NCBI RefSeq assembly: GCF_009192995.1
Contig: NZ_SDID01000011.1
Coordinates: 1-64,000, forward strand
Reading direction: 5' to 3'
Length of the DNA: 64,000 nucleotides
Source of the DNA: Sulfurimonas indica
GTDB taxonomy: Bacteria > Campylobacterota > Campylobacteria > Campylobacterales > Sulfurimonadaceae
Shown: positions 36,562-45,816 of the stretch, one piece after another
Numbering within the stretch: position 1 is the first letter of the stretch
Layout: each line of letters starts with the position of its first letter
Made by a program: the position numbers and the translations under genes
Notes under the pieces: model-generated
Database searches by the model: none
What the model was told of the DNA's origin: nothing
The model's input: the letters and a program-made list of their open reading frames with translations, nothing else

Positions 36562-37833
36562 CTACTCTTCCTCACTTTTTAATGGTAGCTCTTTTTTAGG
36601 TTTCAGTCCCAACTTTACAATGTTTTGTGCTCTTCGAATCACATTGCCTCGACCGGTGTGGAGTCTTGCTACTGCTGTATCGTAAGACTCTTGAGCACGA
36701 CCAAGATGTGTGCCCACCTTTTGCAGTTCTTCAACAAAACCGACAAGTTTTTCAACCATAGCCTCTGCTTCTTTTGCTATCTGCTTTGCATGTTCTTCTT
36801 GGCGTTGTGTTCGCCAAATATGCTCAATTGTACGCAGAGTCACTAAAAGTGTAGAAGGTGAAACTACCAAGATATTGTTCTCATAGGCACGTTTAAAAAA
36901 CTCACCGTCTTGTTCAAGTGCAAGTAAAAAAGCTCCCTCTATCGGCATAAACATCAAAACAAAGTCAAGAGTATTGATACCTTCAAGCCGCTCATACTTC
37001 TTCTCACTCAGCTCTTTGATGTGTGAAGCAATACTTGTCAAATGCTCTTTTAAATACTTTGGTTTTAGTTCCGGATTCTCTTCATTGACAAAACGCTCAT
37101 ATGCAGCAAGTGATACTTTAGAGTCAATGACAATATCACGCTCTTGCGGCATATGGATGATAACATCAGGACGATAGCTTTTGCCCTCCTCTGATTTGCG
37201 TGAGGCTTGGAGTTCATACTCAACACCCTCACGCAGACCGGATTGTTCTAAAATATTTTCTAAAACAAGTTCACCCCAGTTTCCTTGGGTTTTATTTTCT
37301 CCTTTGAGTGCCCGCGTGAGATTGAGGGCTTCCTCTGCAAGCTGTGCGTTCATCTCTTTTAAATGTTTGAGCTCATCTTTAAGCAGGTGTCTCTCTTTTA
37401 GCTCCACCTCAAACTGCGCACGTGCTTCTTTGGAAAAATTTGCTATCTGTTCACGGAAAGGTTTTAAAAGAAGCTCTAACTGTTCTTTATTAAGAGATGA
37501 AAACTGTTTTGACTTATCTTCAAAAATTTTGTTTGAGAGGTTCTTAAATTCACGTGAGAGCTCATCTTTTGCATTTTGTAAGAGTTTTATCTTCTCCTCT
37601 GCTGATTGCATCTGGCTCTCATATTTACTCTGCAGTACTGCATTTTGCAGCTGGAGTGTCTGGTTTTGCTCTTGCAGTTCTGCATATTCTAGCTCCATTG
37701 CTTCAAGCAACTGCTTACTTTCTCCTTTATATCTCTCTTTTTCACCTTTTTCTTTGAGATACAAAAAAAGACTAATAATAAAAAACAGTCCTAAAAGAGC
37801 AGTAGATATAAGATAGATATTGAGTTCTTGCAT
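36562..37833 (-). CDS. rmuC: DNA recombination protein RmuC homolog
   Basis: 423 residues. An N-terminal transmembrane helix (residues 7-25) is followed by a long coiled coil (about residues 28-180), then the RmuC nuclease-like core with GNWGELVLENILEQSGLREG, DSKVSLAAYERF and VSPSTLLVTLRTIEHIWR. The family limits sequence inversions and is thought to act on recombination intermediates. It leads the three-gene minus-strand unit. Confidence 0.92.
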   Translation of the reverse strand: MQELNIYLISTALLGLFFIISLFLYLKEKGEKERYKGESKQLLEAMELEYAELQEQNQTLQLQNAVLQSKYESQMQSAEEKIKLLQNAKDELSREFKNLSNKIFEDKSKQFSSLNKEQLELLLKPFREQIANFSKEARAQFEVELKERHLLKDELKHLKEMNAQLAEEALNLTRALKGENKTQGNWGELVLENILEQSGLREGVEYELQASRKSEEGKSYRPDVIIHMPQERDIVIDSKVSLAAYERFVNEENPELKPKYLKEHLTSIASHIKELSEKKYERLEGINTLDFVLMFMPIEGAFLLALEQDGEFFKRAYENNILVVSPSTLLVTLRTIEHIWRTQRQEEHAKQIAKEAEAMVEKLVGFVEELQKVGTHLGRAQESYDTAVARLHTGRGNVIRRAQNIVKLGLKPKKELPLKSEEE

Positions 37834-37854
37834 AGATACATCCAGTTTTTTTTA

Positions 37855-37907
37855 TAGACTTCTTGTAAAACTCCTATATGTCGTATAGGAGTTTTACAAG
37901 AAGTCTA
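37855..37907. repeat. Perfect 24-bp inverted repeat
   Basis: Arms at 37855-37878 and 37884-37907 are fully complementary around the loop TGTCG. The arms begin TAGACTTCTTG. It lies 22 bp upstream of rmuC and about 250 bp upstream of the helicase gene, both divergent, so it is in neither case a 3' terminator. The remainder of this gap (37908-38161) contains the helicase promoter. Confidence 0.75.
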
Positions 37908-38038
37908 ATTATACACAGAAAAGCTCTTTCCTGAATAAAATATGACAATATGCAAAATATCATAGCCGTTTTGTAGCAATCTAAACTTAACCCATTTAAA
38001 ATATTTATAACTTTAATAAAAACTTAGAATAATTTCGC

Positions 38039-38161
38039 TATAATTTCGCCAATATTTTAAGGGGAAGATGCCCTGATAGACCTCGATAGATTTTCAAAAG
38101 TTAATGCAAGCGTCATCTCCTTATATATAACAGAGCATAAGGCTCTTATTAAAGGATATTG
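38039..38161 (+). promoter_or_regulatory. Promoter and leader of the DEAD-box helicase gene
   Basis: A TATAAT at 38039-38044 gives a 5' leader of about 110 nt. It contains GGGGAAGATG near its start, partly complementary to CATCTCC further down, and a small hairpin AGAGC-ATAAG-GCTCT at 38132-38146, ahead of AAGGAT. Long leaders are usual for cold-inducible helicase genes, but the role here is inference. Confidence 0.5.
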
Positions 38162-39676
38162 ATGCAAGAGAATGCACAAACAAACGAAAACACAAATGAA
38201 GAAGTTATCACTTTTGATAGCTTAGGACTCAAACCAGAGATACTCAAAAGTATAAAATTCGCAGGATTTACTGCTCCTTCACCGATTCAGGCACAGGCTA
38301 TTCCTGTAATACTTGCTGGCAAAGACATGGTTGGCCAAGCACACACTGGTACAGGTAAAACTGCTGCTTTTTCACTCCCAGCCCTTAACAACATGAAACT
38401 TGACGGTTCCGTTGAGCTTTTAGTGATCACTCCAACACGTGAGCTTGCAACACAAGTAAGTGACGAGATTTTCAAATACGGACGTAACTTAGGTGTAAAA
38501 ACGGTTACTGTGTATGGTGGCAGCTCATATAAACGTCAACTTGATCTTATCGGTCGTGGTGCTTCTGTAGTTGTTGCGACACCAGGTCGTATGTTAGACA
38601 TCCTTAAAAAAGGTATGCTGAACGACTTCAAACCAAGTATGGTTGTTTTAGATGAAGCTGATGAGATGCTTGACATGGGATTTTTGGATGATATCAATGA
38701 GATTTTCTCTTATCTTCCAACAGACCGCCAAACGCTACTTTTCTCAGCTACTATGCCACAACCTATCAAAACACTTGCAAGCAGAATTCTTCAAGACCCT
38801 GAGTTTATCTCTATTACAAAAGGTGAAACGACAAACTCTGATATTGAACAGTTATATTATGTAATTGATGAACATGAACGTGATGATGCTATCATTCGTC
38901 TTATGGACTCTGAAGAGACACAAAAATCGGTAGTTTTTTGTAGAACAAAATCTGAAGTTGATAGACTTTCAAACGTACTGAGTAATGCAGGTTACTTGGC
39001 AAACGGCCTTCATGGAGATATGGAACAGCGTCAGCGTGAGACAGTTATCAAAGGTTTTAAAAACAACTCAGTAAAAGTACTTGTTGCTACTGATGTTGCG
39101 GCACGTGGTATCCATGTGAACAATATCTCTCACGTATTTAACTACCATATTCCGTTTGATCCTGAGTCATATGTTCACCGTATTGGTAGAACCGGACGTG
39201 CTGGTACAAAAGGAAAAGCTATCACACTGCTTACTCCTTTAGAGTTTAAAGAGCTGCAACGTATCAAACAAAAAGTTGGTACTTCAATGGAACACGCTTT
39301 TGTTCCAAGTAAAAATGACCTGCGTGAGAGCACAGTTGAAAATATCGTCAATAACATTGAAAATCAAAAGATTTATGATGAAGCGCATAAAGTTCTTGAC
39401 CGTTTAAAAGAAGATATCGATGAAGAGACAATTATGTTCAAACTCATCTCTATGATCTTAGACAAGCAAGATATCAAAGGACCAAGTAACATCGGTATTC
39501 CTGCTGATAAACTCAAAGCTATTCTAGAGAGAGCCGCAAAACGTAATGACTCACGCGGCCGTGGCGGAAGAAGCCGTGGCGGATACCGTGGAAGTAGAAA
39601 CCGTTCAAGTGGAAATCGCGACAGAAATCGCAGTGGCGGTGGATATCGCGGTAACAGAAACAGACATAGAGACTAA
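38162..39676 (+). CDS. DEAD-box ATP-dependent RNA helicase
   Basis: 504 residues from the ATG at 38162 (AAAGGA seven bases upstream). All helicase motifs are present: the Q motif (PSPIQAQAIP), I AHTGTGKTAAF, Ia PTRELATQ, II DEAD in VLDEADEMLDMGF, III SAT, V ATDVAARGIH and VI HRIGRTGRAG. The C-terminal tail (about residues 460-504) is rich in RGG/RGR repeats that bind RNA. It is like CsdA/DeaD/RhlE-type helicases involved in ribosome assembly and mRNA turnover in the cold; the subfamily is not certain. Confidence 0.93.
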   Translation: MQENAQTNENTNEEVITFDSLGLKPEILKSIKFAGFTAPSPIQAQAIPVILAGKDMVGQAHTGTGKTAAFSLPALNNMKLDGSVELLVITPTRELATQVSDEIFKYGRNLGVKTVTVYGGSSYKRQLDLIGRGASVVVATPGRMLDILKKGMLNDFKPSMVVLDEADEMLDMGFLDDINEIFSYLPTDRQTLLFSATMPQPIKTLASRILQDPEFISITKGETTNSDIEQLYYVIDEHERDDAIIRLMDSEETQKSVVFCRTKSEVDRLSNVLSNAGYLANGLHGDMEQRQRETVIKGFKNNSVKVLVATDVAARGIHVNNISHVFNYHIPFDPESYVHRIGRTGRAGTKGKAITLLTPLEFKELQRIKQKVGTSMEHAFVPSKNDLRESTVENIVNNIENQKIYDEAHKVLDRLKEDIDEETIMFKLISMILDKQDIKGPSNIGIPADKLKAILERAAKRNDSRGRGGRSRGGYRGSRNRSSGNRDRNRSGGGYRGNRNRHRD

Positions 39677-39752
39677 AAAAAGTAAAAACTCTCATACCTT
39701 TTAAAATTTTGCTATAATTGAGATAACACAAAAAATAATAAGGTAAACTCTT

Positions 39753-40136
39753 ATGCAATATCTTATATATGAAAACAGAGAGTTATATGTAGAGAAAGAA
39801 GATGCGGAGGTTCCTTGGTTAAAAATCTTTACCAAAGAGCCCTATAAAGAGCTCACAGAACTACCTGAAGCATTGCGAAAAAAACTCTGGAGAGTTTATG
39901 AAATCATCGAAAAAGAAATGCTTTCATACTACAAACCTACAAAAATCAATATGGCATCTTTTGCGAATATGCTTCCCCGTGTGCATATTCATGTCATGGC
40001 ACGTTTCAAAGAAGACAGCTACTTTCCAAACCCTATGTGGGGAGAGAAGTTACGTAAAAGCAGTTTGGATCTTCCAAATGAAGAAGCGTTTCATAAAAAA
40101 GTGTTTGAAGCACTCAACAGAGAGTTTAGAAACTAA
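39753..40136 (+). CDS. HIT-like domain protein
   Basis: 127 residues, a single HIT-like fold. The histidine triad appears as PRVHIHVMARF, so the first histidine of HxHxHxx is replaced by arginine while the central, nucleophilic one remains. Most of the upstream helix (DLP-like ELPEALRKKLWRVYEIIEKEM) fits the Ap4A hydrolase branch. It has its own -10 box (GCTATAAT near 39711) and a bidirectional terminator after it. Substrate unknown. Confidence 0.75.
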   Translation: MQYLIYENRELYVEKEDAEVPWLKIFTKEPYKELTELPEALRKKLWRVYEIIEKEMLSYYKPTKINMASFANMLPRVHIHVMARFKEDSYFPNPMWGEKLRKSSLDLPNEEAFHKKVFEALNREFRN

Positions 40137-40174
40137 ACTTACAATGCTCAATCAGAACAAAAATACTTCTTAGC

Positions 40175-40202
40175 TTTTATCCAACGCAGAAATTGGATAA
40201 AA
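40175..40202. terminator. Bidirectional terminator between HIT-like gene and fabH
   Basis: TTTTATCCAA-CGCAGAAA-TTGGATAAAA, a perfect 10-bp stem and 8-nt loop between convergent genes, with T and A runs on both sides. Confidence 0.8.
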
Positions 40203-40205
40203 ATG

Positions 40206-41204
40206 TTACTTCAGTGGTGAAAATGGGACGAGAGCTGAACCCCACGTTAAACCACCACCAAAAGCATCAAGAAGCATCATCTCACCTGCTTTAAGTTCAC
40301 CTGCTTCATACAAATCATTAATGGCCATAGGAATCGAAGCACCTGATGTATTTCCATATTTTGCAACAGTAAGTACAACCTGCTCTTCTCTCATTTTCAG
40401 TGCATCACCAACAGCTTTAATAATACGGTAGTTTGCCTGATGCGGAATGAAGTGTTTGATATCTTCACTTTTGATGTTGTTCTCTGCCAAAATCTCTTTG
40501 ACATCATTTGTAAGAGTACGTACAGCAACTTTAAAAGTCTCATTCCCTTTCATCTGCATATAGCATCCTGCAGTTTCTTTGTCCAATGCATCATGAGCAG
40601 AACCGCTTCCACCATTTGGTGTCATCAGCAGGTCTGCATACTCACCGTCTGCACTGGTATGGACATCAGTGATACCCTCTTCTTTTTTATCTGTTGCAGA
40701 GATAACCGCTGCACCCGCACCATCACCAAAAAGAATACAAGTACCACGGTCACTGTAATCCGTAATAGCAGAGAGTTTTTCAGCTCCTACTATAAGAACA
40801 TTTTTCTTCATTCCAGACTCTACAAACGCTTTGGCAATAGAGAGTGCATAGACAAAACCTGTACATGCTGCAGAGATATCAAAAGCAGTTGCATTCTTTA
40901 TGCCTAACTTTGTAGAGATGATTGTAGCCGTTGATGGCATACAAAAATAATCCGGAGAGATTGTTGCGCAAACAATCATATCAATCTCTTCTAATGCAAT
41001 ACCACTTCTCTCTATCGCTTGAGAAGCCGCTTTTACACCAAGATCAGATGTAAATTCATCTTCAGCTGCAATGTGTCGCTCTTTAATACCAGTTCGTTTT
41101 GTAATCCACTCATCTGAAGTATCAACCATCTCAGAAAGTTCTTCATTTGTTAAGATTTTTTGAGGAACATAAGCACCTATTGAACGAAATGCAGCATATG
41201 GCAT
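40206..41204 (-). CDS. fabH: Beta-ketoacyl-[acyl-carrier-protein] synthase III
   Basis: Starts fatty-acid synthesis by condensing acetyl-CoA with malonyl-ACP. The 332 residues carry the catalytic cysteine in [15 protein letters not shown], the histidine in [11 protein letters not shown] and asparagine in GNTSGASIP. It directly follows plsX, 1 nt apart, in the conserved order rpmF, plsX, fabH. Confidence 0.97.
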   Translation of the reverse strand: MPYAAFRSIGAYVPQKILTNEELSEMVDTSDEWITKRTGIKERHIAAEDEFTSDLGVKAASQAIERSGIALEEIDMIVCATISPDYFCMPSTATIISTKLGIKNATAFDISAACTGFVYALSIAKAFVESGMKKNVLIVGAEKLSAITDYSDRGTCILFGDGAGAAVISATDKKEEGITDVHTSADGEYADLLMTPNGGSGSAHDALDKETAGCYMQMKGNETFKVAVRTLTNDVKEILAENNIKSEDIKHFIPHQANYRIIKAVGDALKMREEQVVLTVAKYGNTSGASIPMAINDLYEAGELKAGEMMLLDAFGGGLTWGSALVPFSPLK

Positions 41205-41205
41205 A

Positions 41206-42201
41206 CTAATCCTTTTGTTTTAGCTCAGCTAATCTGTTTATGATGTGCTCATTTACACCAGTATCAACATAGGCGATTGCTTGAAAAATAGCATTTTTAA
41301 TCGCTTTTGCATTACTTTTTCCATGAGAAACAATTGCACACCCTTTAATTCCGATAAGTGGAGCACCACCTACTTCAGCATAATCTATCTCTTTTTTGAG
41401 CAGTTTGAAGACTTTACGCATCAAAAGTGCACCCGTAATACGAATCGGTGATTTTTTGATATAGTCTTTAATGAGGATTGAAATAGTAGAAGCAACACCT
41501 TCACTTGTTTTAAGCACCAAGTTTCCGATAAAGCCGTCACAAGTGATAACATCACAGCTTCCGTTAAAGATATCTCCACCTTCAACATTCCCTTTAAAGC
41601 CACGATAACCTTGTAAAAGTTTAAATGCCGCTTTTGTGACCTCGTTTCCTTTAGAGTCCTCTTCACCATTTGCCAAAAGACCGATAGATGGTTCTGCAAC
41701 ACCTAAAACATCTTCAGCATAACAGCCACCCATAACGGCAAATTCTGCCAAATGCTCTGGTTTTGAGTCGACATTTGCACCTACATCAAGAACAACAGAA
41801 CGGCGTCCTGTTTTTGTCGGCATAAGTGTTACAAGCGCAGGACGAGAAACACCTTTAAGGCGTCCTAAACGAAGTGTAGCAAGTGTCATTGTCGCACCAC
41901 TGTGCCCAGCACTCACAACTCCATCAGCTTCACCGTTTTTTACAAGTTCAACTGCTTTAAAAATTGTACTCTCTTTACGCTTTACTGCATCCGTAGCAGC
42001 ATCGCTCATTGCAATAACATCATCAGCTTCAACGATTAAAATCTTATCTCTATAACGTTTTGGTAACAGAGGTAAAATTTCTGATTCTTTTCCTACTAAA
42101 ATAGGTGTGAAGTTTTTCTTTTTGAGTGCTTGAAGTGTTCCCTTGACAATTGGTTCGGGACCAAAGTCCCCACCCATTGCATCGATTGCAATTTTTACCA
42201 T
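41206..42201 (-). CDS. plsX: Phosphate acyltransferase PlsX
   Basis: Converts acyl-ACP to acyl-phosphate for phospholipid synthesis. The 331 residues begin [18 protein letters not shown], typical of the family, and include [12 protein letters not shown] and [14 protein letters not shown]. It sits between rpmF (4 nt before) and fabH (1 nt after), and the operon couples lipid synthesis to ribosomal protein bL32. Confidence 0.97.
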   Translation of the reverse strand: MVKIAIDAMGGDFGPEPIVKGTLQALKKKNFTPILVGKESEILPLLPKRYRDKILIVEADDVIAMSDAATDAVKRKESTIFKAVELVKNGEADGVVSAGHSGATMTLATLRLGRLKGVSRPALVTLMPTKTGRRSVVLDVGANVDSKPEHLAEFAVMGGCYAEDVLGVAEPSIGLLANGEEDSKGNEVTKAAFKLLQGYRGFKGNVEGGDIFNGSCDVITCDGFIGNLVLKTSEGVASTISILIKDYIKKSPIRITGALLMRKVFKLLKKEIDYAEVGGAPLIGIKGCAIVSHGKSNAKAIKNAIFQAIAYVDTGVNEHIINRLAELKQKD

Positions 42202-42205
42202 TTAA

Positions 42206-42355
42206 TTATTTATACTCACCAGTAGTTGGGTTGATGTGGTGTGGTAATCTGTATGTTCCATCTTTATCTTTAACCGGACGAGCTAAAGAAATTTTGTAGT
42301 GTGTTCTACGTTTTGCTGAACGAGAGTGAGATACTCTTCTCTTAGGTACTGCCAT
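42206..42355 (-). CDS. rpmF: 50S ribosomal protein bL32
   Basis: 49 residues from the ATG at 42355 ([19 protein letters not shown]), which is the universal bL32 start. An AAAGGA ribosome binding site lies upstream. The frame extends further upstream, but that region is the structured leader. This version has no zinc-binding cysteines. Confidence 0.95.
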   Translation of the reverse strand: MAVPKRRVSHSRSAKRRTHYKISLARPVKDKDGTYRLPHHINPTTGEYK

Positions 42356-42361
42356 ATCTAT

Positions 42362-42480
42362 TTCCTTTAATTTTATTTTATAAAATGAAAGGAATCCTTT
42401 CATCTTAATTTAAAACAGTGTCGGAAGTAATTCCGCCACTTACGCTAACGCTGGGTTTTCCTCAGCGGAAGGCTCACGCG
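42362..42480 (-). promoter_or_regulatory. Structured leader upstream of rpmF-plsX-fabH (copy B)
   Basis: Similar to 25041-25155. On the minus strand it folds as: CGCTG...CAGCG (or TTCC-GCTGA-GGAA); AGTG-G-CGGAA-TTAC-TTCCG-A-CACT with one internal mismatch (42417-42440); and ATGAAAGG-ATT-CCTTTCAT (42375-42393). The 3' arm of this last stem (TTCCTTT) is also fully complementary over 7 nt to the rpmF ribosome binding site AAAGGAA, so two competing folds can be drawn. Function is unknown. Confidence 0.7.
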
Positions 42481-42514
42481 ACTAGTCGCTTTTCTTCATT
42501 AAAGATGAGTTTGA

Positions 42515-42886
42515 TTAAAATTCAAACTCATCTTTATCTTCGCAACTATCACAGCGGTGATAATCACTTCGGATAAGCTCTATCTCTGAGTGTAATAACT
42601 CATCAATATTTGCAAATCCGTCAAAAGATTCAACAACATCAAGCTCGATACTGCCGTCATCTTCAAATAAACCATCACTGATAAAGAACTCTACATCTTC
42701 ATCAACCGATAATTTAAAATCTTTTGCACAAATATCACAAGGCTTTTCAAGTGAGCCGCCCAGCTTTGCTTTGAGCAAAATCAATTTCCCACCATGATAC
42801 TCCAAATAACCTTTAAAAGTTATTTCATCAGATTTCAAATCAAAATCTAACGGTGTCTTTGTTACTTTTCTAAGCATCACCTTCAT
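42515..42886 (-). CDS. YceD/DUF177-like protein
   Basis: 123 residues. LEKPCDICAKDFKLSVDEDVEFFISD resembles the CxxC-containing core of the DUF177/YceD family, which is very often encoded next to rpmF and in some bacteria is linked to 23S rRNA accumulation. A second cysteine pair (CDSCED) is at the C-terminus, suggesting metal binding. The first ATG is used; a second, nine bases in, is possible. Confidence 0.8.
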   Translation of the reverse strand: MKVMLRKVTKTPLDFDLKSDEITFKGYLEYHGGKLILLKAKLGGSLEKPCDICAKDFKLSVDEDVEFFISDGLFEDDGSIELDVVESFDGFANIDELLHSEIELIRSDYHRCDSCEDKDEFEF

Positions 42887-42896
42887 TGGTAATTAC

Positions 42897-43310
42897 TTAA
42901 GAGATTTCTCTCTCTGCGAAAAAGAATGCAATCTCAACAGCAGCGTTTTCTAAAGAGTCACTTCCATGAACTGCATTTGCATCTATATTTTCAGCGAAAT
43001 CTGCACGGATAGTTCCAGCTTCTGCTTCTTTTGGATTTGTAGCACCCATTAAGTCACGGTTCTTTTGCATTGCATTTTCACCTTCTAAAACTGAAACAAC
43101 AACAGGACCACTGATCATAAAATCAACAAGATCGTTGAAAAAAGGACGCTCTGCATGAACTGCATAGAATGCCTCTGCATCTGCGCGTGAAAGTTGAAGT
43201 TTTTTTGTAGCCGCAATTCTAAGACCATTGCTTTCAAAACGATCTAAAATTTTGCCTATAACACCTTTTGCAACTGCATCTGGCTTGATTATTGATAGTG
43301 TACGTTCCAT
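42897..43310 (-). CDS. ndk: Nucleoside diphosphate kinase
   Basis: Balances nucleoside triphosphates. The 137 residues from the ATG at 43310 read [13 protein letters not shown]; the frame extends one codon further only by TTG. The catalytic histidine is in [12 protein letters not shown], and the [15 protein letters not shown] segment is intact. AGGAG lies upstream at good spacing. It is followed after 10 nt by the YceD-like gene and so probably joins the rpmF operon. Confidence 0.97.
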   Translation of the reverse strand: MERTLSIIKPDAVAKGVIGKILDRFESNGLRIAATKKLQLSRADAEAFYAVHAERPFFNDLVDFMISGPVVVSVLEGENAMQKNRDLMGATNPKEAEAGTIRADFAENIDANAVHGSDSLENAAVEIAFFFAEREIS

Positions 43311-43427
43311 CAAATCTCCTCTGAAAATATAAAATTAGAGTGGGATTATACCTAAAAAAACATCTTTTTTAGTTTAAAAAATAAAATTTTATGATTATTG
43401 AATAATTGAAGTGTAATTTTGAAGAAA

Positions 43428-43452
43428 AAAGGAGTGCTAAAAACACTCCTTT
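43428..43452 (-). terminator. Rho-independent terminator of the ferredoxin gene
   Basis: On the minus strand AAAGGAGTG-TTTTTAG-CACTCCTTT is a perfect 9-bp stem followed by TTTCTTC, beginning 8 nt past the ferredoxin stop. The stretch 43311-43420 that separates it from ndk is AT-rich, with no other clear feature. Confidence 0.85.
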
Positions 43453-43459
43453 ATAGAGA

Positions 43460-43744
43460 CTATTCTACAACAGGCTCATGGTTTGAACGTTGCTCATCAG
43501 TGATGTCTTCACGATGCTCTGGAGATTCACCAATAGCATCCCATGTGATACAACCTTCTGTTGGACATGCTGTAGCACATGCTGGTTCATCATGATAACC
43601 AACACACTCTACACATTTGTCAGGGTAAACATAATAGATCTCTTCACCCGTTGGATTATCATCCTCATCTACGATTGCTTCTACAGGACACTCATCAATA
43701 CAAGCGCCACAGTTAATACATGTATCATTAATAACTACTGCCAT
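43460..43744 (-). CDS. 2[4Fe-4S] ferredoxin
   Basis: 94-residue soluble electron carrier. The first cluster motif is CINCGACIDECPVEAI. The second is CVECVGYHDEPACATACP, with eight residues inserted between its second and third cysteines, as in Alvin/YfhL-type and campylobacterotal ferredoxins. A short acidic C-terminal tail follows. It has AGGAGA before its ATG and a strong terminator, and stands as a single-gene unit. Confidence 0.93.
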   Translation of the reverse strand: MAVVINDTCINCGACIDECPVEAIVDEDDNPTGEEIYYVYPDKCVECVGYHDEPACATACPTEGCITWDAIGESPEHREDITDEQRSNHEPVVE

Positions 43745-43859
43745 TATCTTCTCCTAATTTTTATTAAAAGTAACTATACAATGAAGAATTTTAAATGTAG
43801 CTAAAAATTCTCTATTAAGTGAGAAAATGTACACATTGTTACATTTCCCCCATCTAGAT

Positions 43860-45017
43860 TTAAAGGCCTAAATAAGCCTTTATCTCGTCAGCTTTATCTG
43901 TCTTTTCCCAGGTAAAGCTATCTTCCGTACGACCAAAGTGACCATATGCTGCAGTTTTTCTATAGATAGGTTTTAAAAGGTCAAGTGACTTAATAATACC
44001 AGCCGGTGAAAGGTCAAAAATCTCTTTTATACAACTCTCTATCTTCTCTTCAGTAACTTTGCCTGTTCCATGCGTATCAACCATAATTGACACTGGCTGA
44101 ACAACACCAATAGCGTAGGCTACTTGGATTGTTGCTCTGTCACATGCACCTGCAGCTACTAAGTTCTTAGCAACCCAACGTGCAGCATATGCAGCTGAAC
44201 GGTCAACCTTGGTCGGATCTTTTCCAGAGAATGCTCCACCACCATGTGGGCAGCTTCCACCATACGTATCCACAATAATCTTACGACCTGTAAGACCGGC
44301 ATCACCTTGCGGTCCACCGATTACAAATTTTCCTGTCGGATTGATATGAAACACTGTTTTCTCATGCATCATATCTGCAGGAATTACCTTGTTGATTACC
44401 TCAGCAATGACATCTTTATGAATCTGCTCTTGAGAAACATCCGGAGCATGCTGTGTTGAGATAACAACAGTCTCCACTGAAACTGGTTGCCCGTCAACAT
44501 ACTTTACACTGATCTGTGCTTTTCCGTCTGGACGAAGATATGGAATAGTTCCATCTTTTCTCACTTCTGCCAGACGTTGTGTAAGGCAATGTGCCAAATG
44601 AATCGGAAGCGGCATCAACACATCAGTCTCACGACATGCATAACCAAACATAAGTCCTTGATCACCTGCACCTGTTTGTCCACCAGCCTGATCAACACCT
44701 TGATTGATATCTGGTGATTGTTCACCTATACCATTAAGTACTGCAGCTGAACGGTAATCAAAACCATATGTTGCATCTGTATATCCAATCTCTTGGATAA
44801 CTTGTCTTGCAATCTCTTGCATCGGGGCATACGCCGTAGTCTTCAGTTCGCCTGCAATTACACAAAAACCATTAGACACGAGAGTTTCACACGCTACTCT
44901 CGCATTTTTATCATTTTCAATAATATAATCCAGAATTGCATCACTGATCTGATCTGCCATCTTATCAGGATGCCCCTCTGTTACAGACTCTGAAGTAAAA
45001 ATATACTCTTTCGTCAT
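43860..45017 (-). CDS. metK: S-adenosylmethionine synthase
   Basis: Makes SAM from methionine and ATP. The 385 residues contain [14 protein letters not shown] near residue 14, the [12 protein letters not shown] loop, [22 protein letters not shown] and the [11 protein letters not shown] segment. It is transcribed alone and divergently from the peroxiredoxin gene. No SAM-sensing leader was recognised in the 170-bp spacer. Confidence 0.98.
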   Translation of the reverse strand: MTKEYIFTSESVTEGHPDKMADQISDAILDYIIENDKNARVACETLVSNGFCVIAGELKTTAYAPMQEIARQVIQEIGYTDATYGFDYRSAAVLNGIGEQSPDINQGVDQAGGQTGAGDQGLMFGYACRETDVLMPLPIHLAHCLTQRLAEVRKDGTIPYLRPDGKAQISVKYVDGQPVSVETVVISTQHAPDVSQEQIHKDVIAEVINKVIPADMMHEKTVFHINPTGKFVIGGPQGDAGLTGRKIIVDTYGGSCPHGGGAFSGKDPTKVDRSAAYAARWVAKNLVAAGACDRATIQVAYAIGVVQPVSIMVDTHGTGKVTEEKIESCIKEIFDLSPAGIIKSLDLLKPIYRKTAAYGHFGRTEDSFTWEKTDKADEIKAYLGL

Positions 45018-45187
45018 CGATTTTCCTTATTGAAATACAAAGTCTAGCTTCATAAATCGCTGCAATTATATCTAAAAATATAAAACTTTTCTTTAAGCTA
45101 AACAAGTTTTCTGATCTATTCAGAACTTTATTAATATATTTTGGATAAAATCCTATTCATTAAAAAAACAATACAAGGACATATAAT

Positions 45188-45784
45188 ATGTTAGTAACAA
45201 ACCCAGCTCCGGATTTTACAGCTACTGCAGTTTTAGCAGATGGTTCAATCGTAGAAGATTTCAAATTAAGCGAAAACTATGGCGAGAAAGGTACAGTTGT
45301 ATTCTTTTATCCACTAGACTTTACATTCGTTTGTCCATCAGAGATTATTGCATTTTCACACAGATATGAAGAGTTCCAAAAACGTGGTGTAAATGTTGTA
45401 GGTGTATCAGTAGATAGCCAATTCTCACACTTCGCATGGAGAGAGACTCCAGTTGAAAAAGGTGGTATCGGACGTATCAACTTCCCACTCGTAGCAGACC
45501 TTACTAAAAATATCGCTCGTGACTATGATGTACTTTTAAATGACGCAGTTGCACTTCGTGGTTCATTTTTAATCGATGATAAAGGAATCGTACGTCACGC
45601 GGTAATCAATGACTTACCACTTGGACGTAATGTTGATGAGATGTTAAGAATGATCGATGCACAACAATTTACTGATGAGTTTGGTGAAGTTTGTCCTGCT
45701 GGTTGGCAAAAAGGTGACGAAGGTATGAAAGCTGACGCTGAAGGTGTTGCAGAGTACCTTGCTAAACACGAATCAGAGTTATAA
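45188..45784 (+). CDS. Two-cysteine peroxiredoxin (AhpC/Prx1 type)
   Basis: 198-residue thiol peroxidase. The peroxidatic cysteine is in DFTFVCPSEI and the resolving cysteine in GEVCPAGWQKG near residue 170, with the partner arginine in LRGSFLIDD. There is no signal peptide. A strong AAGGACAT ribosome binding site precedes it. No AhpF or thioredoxin is nearby. Confidence 0.95.
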   Translation: MLVTNPAPDFTATAVLADGSIVEDFKLSENYGEKGTVVFFYPLDFTFVCPSEIIAFSHRYEEFQKRGVNVVGVSVDSQFSHFAWRETPVEKGGIGRINFPLVADLTKNIARDYDVLLNDAVALRGSFLIDDKGIVRHAVINDLPLGRNVDEMLRMIDAQQFTDEFGEVCPAGWQKGDEGMKADAEGVAEYLAKHESEL

Positions 45785-45794
45785 GAACTCTTTT

Positions 45795-45816
45795 AGGCAG
45801 AGATTATTCTCTGTCT
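45795..45816. terminator. Hairpin between peroxiredoxin and small lipoprotein genes
   Basis: AGGCAGAGA-TTAT-TCTCTGTCT, nine pairs with one G-T. It lies 11 nt after the peroxiredoxin stop and includes the stop codon of the convergent small lipoprotein gene. Confidence 0.5.

Noticed and set aside
36562-37833. Long plus-strand frames opposite rmuC (37181-37816)
   Set aside because: They have a serine-rich composition typical of the antisense of a coiled coil, and no ribosome binding site. They are shadows of the rmuC gene.
37855-37907. Long hairpin read as a rho-independent terminator
   Set aside because: It lies 5' of both neighbouring genes, which diverge from it, and is not followed by a T-run. 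It is reported as an inverted repeat instead.
42440-42480. TPP riboswitch (CTGAG...ACCC resemblance in the rpmF leader)
   Set aside because: The second conserved half (CCTGATCTGGATAATGCCAGCG-like) is missing, and the downstream genes are not involved in thiamine.
45018-45187. SAM riboswitch before metK
   Set aside because: No conserved core or k-turn of the SAM-I, II or III types was found on the metK strand.
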